Assembly: GCF_025989125.1 (NCBI RefSeq)
Contig: NZ_JAPDNR010000001.1
Coordinates: 5,878,087 to 5,942,086 of the forward strand
Reading direction: 5' to 3'
DNA: 64,000 nt
Source: Chitinophaga nivalis
GTDB lineage: Bacteria; Bacteroidota; Bacteroidia; Chitinophagales; Chitinophagaceae
Below, piece by piece: positions 62,758-64,000 of this stretch (its first letter is position 1; each line of letters begins with the position of its first letter). The translations under genes and the position numbers were made by a program. The notes beneath the pieces were generated by a model. That model saw nothing but the letters and a program-made list of their open reading frames with translations, made no database searches and was not told the DNA's origin.

Positions 62758-62761
62758 CCAG

Positions 62762-62834
62762 TGATCCCGCTGGGACTCGAACCCAGGACCCATACATTAA
62801 AAGTGTATTGCTCTACCAACTGAGCTACGGAATC
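62762..62834 (-). tRNA. tRNA-Lys (anticodon TTT)
   Basis: 73 bases fold as a full cloverleaf: acceptor GATTCCG/CGGGATC, D-stem GCTC/GAGC, anticodon stem ATACA/TGTAT around CTTTTAA, and T-stem CTGGG/CCCAG with loop TTCGAGT. The discriminator base is A; CCA is not encoded. An overlapping open frame (62595-62861) is only the tRNA read as protein. Confidence 0.97.
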
Positions 62835-62978
62835 ATTCCCCGTTTGTATAAGGGAGTGCAAAGATAGACATTTCTACCATTCCACCAAATTTATTTCATT
62901 CATTTTTAATCGTTTATCTCACCTATATTTATCCTATATATAAAAAATCAGCCATGGTGGCCGATTTAAAGCTAAAAA

Positions 62979-64000
62979 CTATTTTAATTTCTCCGCCAGT
63001 AGGGGCATAAAATAGCCGCCTACCACGCTCCTGGCCTGGAAGCCCACCATTTTACCATTCGTGGTTTCATGCCAGTCGCTTAGTGGAACGCGTGTAGTCG
63101 TTTCCGTAATGTACTTGTAGATGGGTTGCATCAGGGCCTGGAAATCGGCAGGGCGACTGGTGAGTACAGCAGTCCACATAATCCAGTCGGACTTGGTGTA
63201 GGTCTTGCGGCTATCCAGCGGGAGGCCATATCGTTGCTGCTTTGTCAGGTAATAGGCTATCTCCTGCTGATAGACCGAATCCGGGAACAGGCCGAAATGC
63301 AGGACCTTATCCCACACCATATTATATTTCTGGCTCCAGGTATGGGCGCCTTCGAACGTCAGGGAATAGTGGTCGCCGTCATGTGCGAGGGCTACCCATT
63401 TGCGGGCCATGGCTTCTGCGCTGGCTTTGTAGGTAGCAGCAGCGGCTTTGTCACCCAGCATTTCGGCGAGCATGGCGTAGGACCGGATACCGGCGATGGC
63501 TTTTAAGGAGAGGTTGGTATTCCGTGCCAGGTGGCCGGCAAAATCGTCGGTGCATAGCTGGTTGGCGGGGTCGAAGCCGGCGGTCTGCAGGTAGTTGGCC
63601 CAGGTGGTCAGGGTTTTCCAGTGCGCTTTGGCGTAGGCAGCATCGTGGGTAACGCGGGCGATGGCGCCGGCCAGGATCAGCATATTACCGGATTCTTCTA
63701 CGGGCATGTCTTCTTCATATACCTGTCCGTTGGCCAGTGGGTACGTGCCCAGATCGTGCGCGGCAAAGGGTTTGTTGAACCGGCCGCTTTCGGAGTAATA
63801 AAAGATGCCGTTCATCATGCCTTTGAGCAGGTCGGGATTATACAGCAGATAGAGGGGTGCGGAAGGATAGGTAACGTCGACGGTATTGATACAGCCGTTG
63901 CTGTAATTCTCTTTGGAGAGGAACAGCAGTTCACCTTTGGGACCACGTACCAGTTTATGGGCGGCGATGCTTTGCCGGTAGGCCAGTTCACAGAGGCGGG
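62979..64000 (-). CDS. Glutaminase-family protein (DUF4965/DUF1793 type), 5' end beyond the window
   Basis: The frame is open from the right window edge (64000) to a TAG at 62979, giving the last 340 residues of a longer protein. An internal Met at 63818 is not the start, since the frame continues upstream with KENYSNGCINTVDVTYPSAP. Recognisable segments are NGQVYEEDMPVEESGNMLIL, TLTTWANYLQ, NLSLKAIAGI, TWSQKYNMVWDKVL and TKSDWIMWTA. This is the helical (alpha/alpha barrel-like) C-terminal part of the GtaA-like family, common in Bacteroidota and usually secreted. Despite the glutaminase name many members may be glycoside-active; the substrate here is unknown. Confidence 0.88.
   Translation of the reverse strand, partial: RLCELAYRQSIAAHKLVRGPKGELLFLSKENYSNGCINTVDVTYPSAPLYLLYNPDLLKGMMNGIFYYSESGRFNKPFAAHDLGTYPLANGQVYEEDMPVEESGNMLILAGAIARVTHDAAYAKAHWKTLTTWANYLQTAGFDPANQLCTDDFAGHLARNTNLSLKAIAGIRSYAMLAEMLGDKAAAATYKASAEAMARKWVALAHDGDHYSLTFEGAHTWSQKYNMVWDKVLHFGLFPDSVYQQEIAYYLTKQQRYGLPLDSRKTYTKSDWIMWTAVLTSRPADFQALMQPIYKYITETTTRVPLSDWHETTNGKMVGFQARSVVGGYFMPLLAEKLK

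Noticed and set aside
62595..62861. An 88-codon frame containing SVAQLVEQ and VLGSSPSG
   Set aside because: This is the tRNA-Lys gene and its terminator translated as protein, a common annotation error.

Overview
The window looks like chromosomal DNA of a Bacteroidota bacterium, most like the family Chitinophagaceae (Chitinophaga-type). Pointers are type IX secretion (T9SS) sorting domains, a PorP/SprF protein, a PorE-like OmpA protein, DUF4965 glutaminase-type and NIPSNAP proteins, LytS/LytTR two-component genes, weak ribosome binding sites and TTTG-N19-TAnnTTTG-like promoters. Assignment is from family recognition only; no database search was possible.

Layout. 1-3.6 kb: two minus-strand genes of unknown function, the second cut by the window edge; the larger one has a nuclease-like His/Asn motif near its C-terminus. 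4.6-25.1 kb: a plus-strand surface-adhesin operon. It holds a 1469-residue Ig/PKD-like repeat protein, a 4340-residue protein with about 34 DUF11 domains and a gliding-motility-type C-terminal sorting domain, a PorP/SprF-family outer-membrane protein and a PorE-like TPR/propeller/OmpA protein, closed by a strong terminator. The giant gene contains a near-perfect higher-order tandem repeat with an exact 1071-bp period. 25.2-46.2 kb: ordinary chromosomal genes. These are an S41 peptidase, a T9SS cargo protein with a LamG-like region, a NIPSNAP protein, a small cluster with DMP19 and DUF2185/Imm33-like proteins, a LytS-type kinase with its LytTR regulator, an AraC-linked gene series, a LysR/MdaB/aldo-keto reductase/cyclase redox locus, and Crp-, DoxX-, HxlR- and DHFR-like genes.

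46.5-62.7 kb is visibly more A+T-rich and has the character of an accessory island. It has a second S41 peptidase, an IS481/IS3-type transposase remnant, a 936-residue PIN-domain protein, small unknown genes, a frameshifted excisionase-like HTH gene and small membrane proteins. Its centrepiece is a minus-strand operon resembling AVAST type 1 anti-phage systems: a ComEC-like metallo-beta-lactamase, then a 1945-residue trypsin-like protease/STAND NTPase. This is followed, with translational coupling, by three tandem paralogous proteins of 72-84 residues. The island ends next to tRNA-Lys(TTT). The window closes inside a glutaminase-family gene (DUF4965/DUF1793 type).

How genes work together. In the adhesin operon the SprF- and PorE-like proteins probably serve secretion and anchoring of the giant fibre. 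In the island the protease-STAND protein would sense an invader and act with the MBL protein, with the small paralogs as candidate accessory or modulating subunits. The three small paralogs, the PIN-domain protein and the repeat architecture of the adhesin are the points most worth pursuing.
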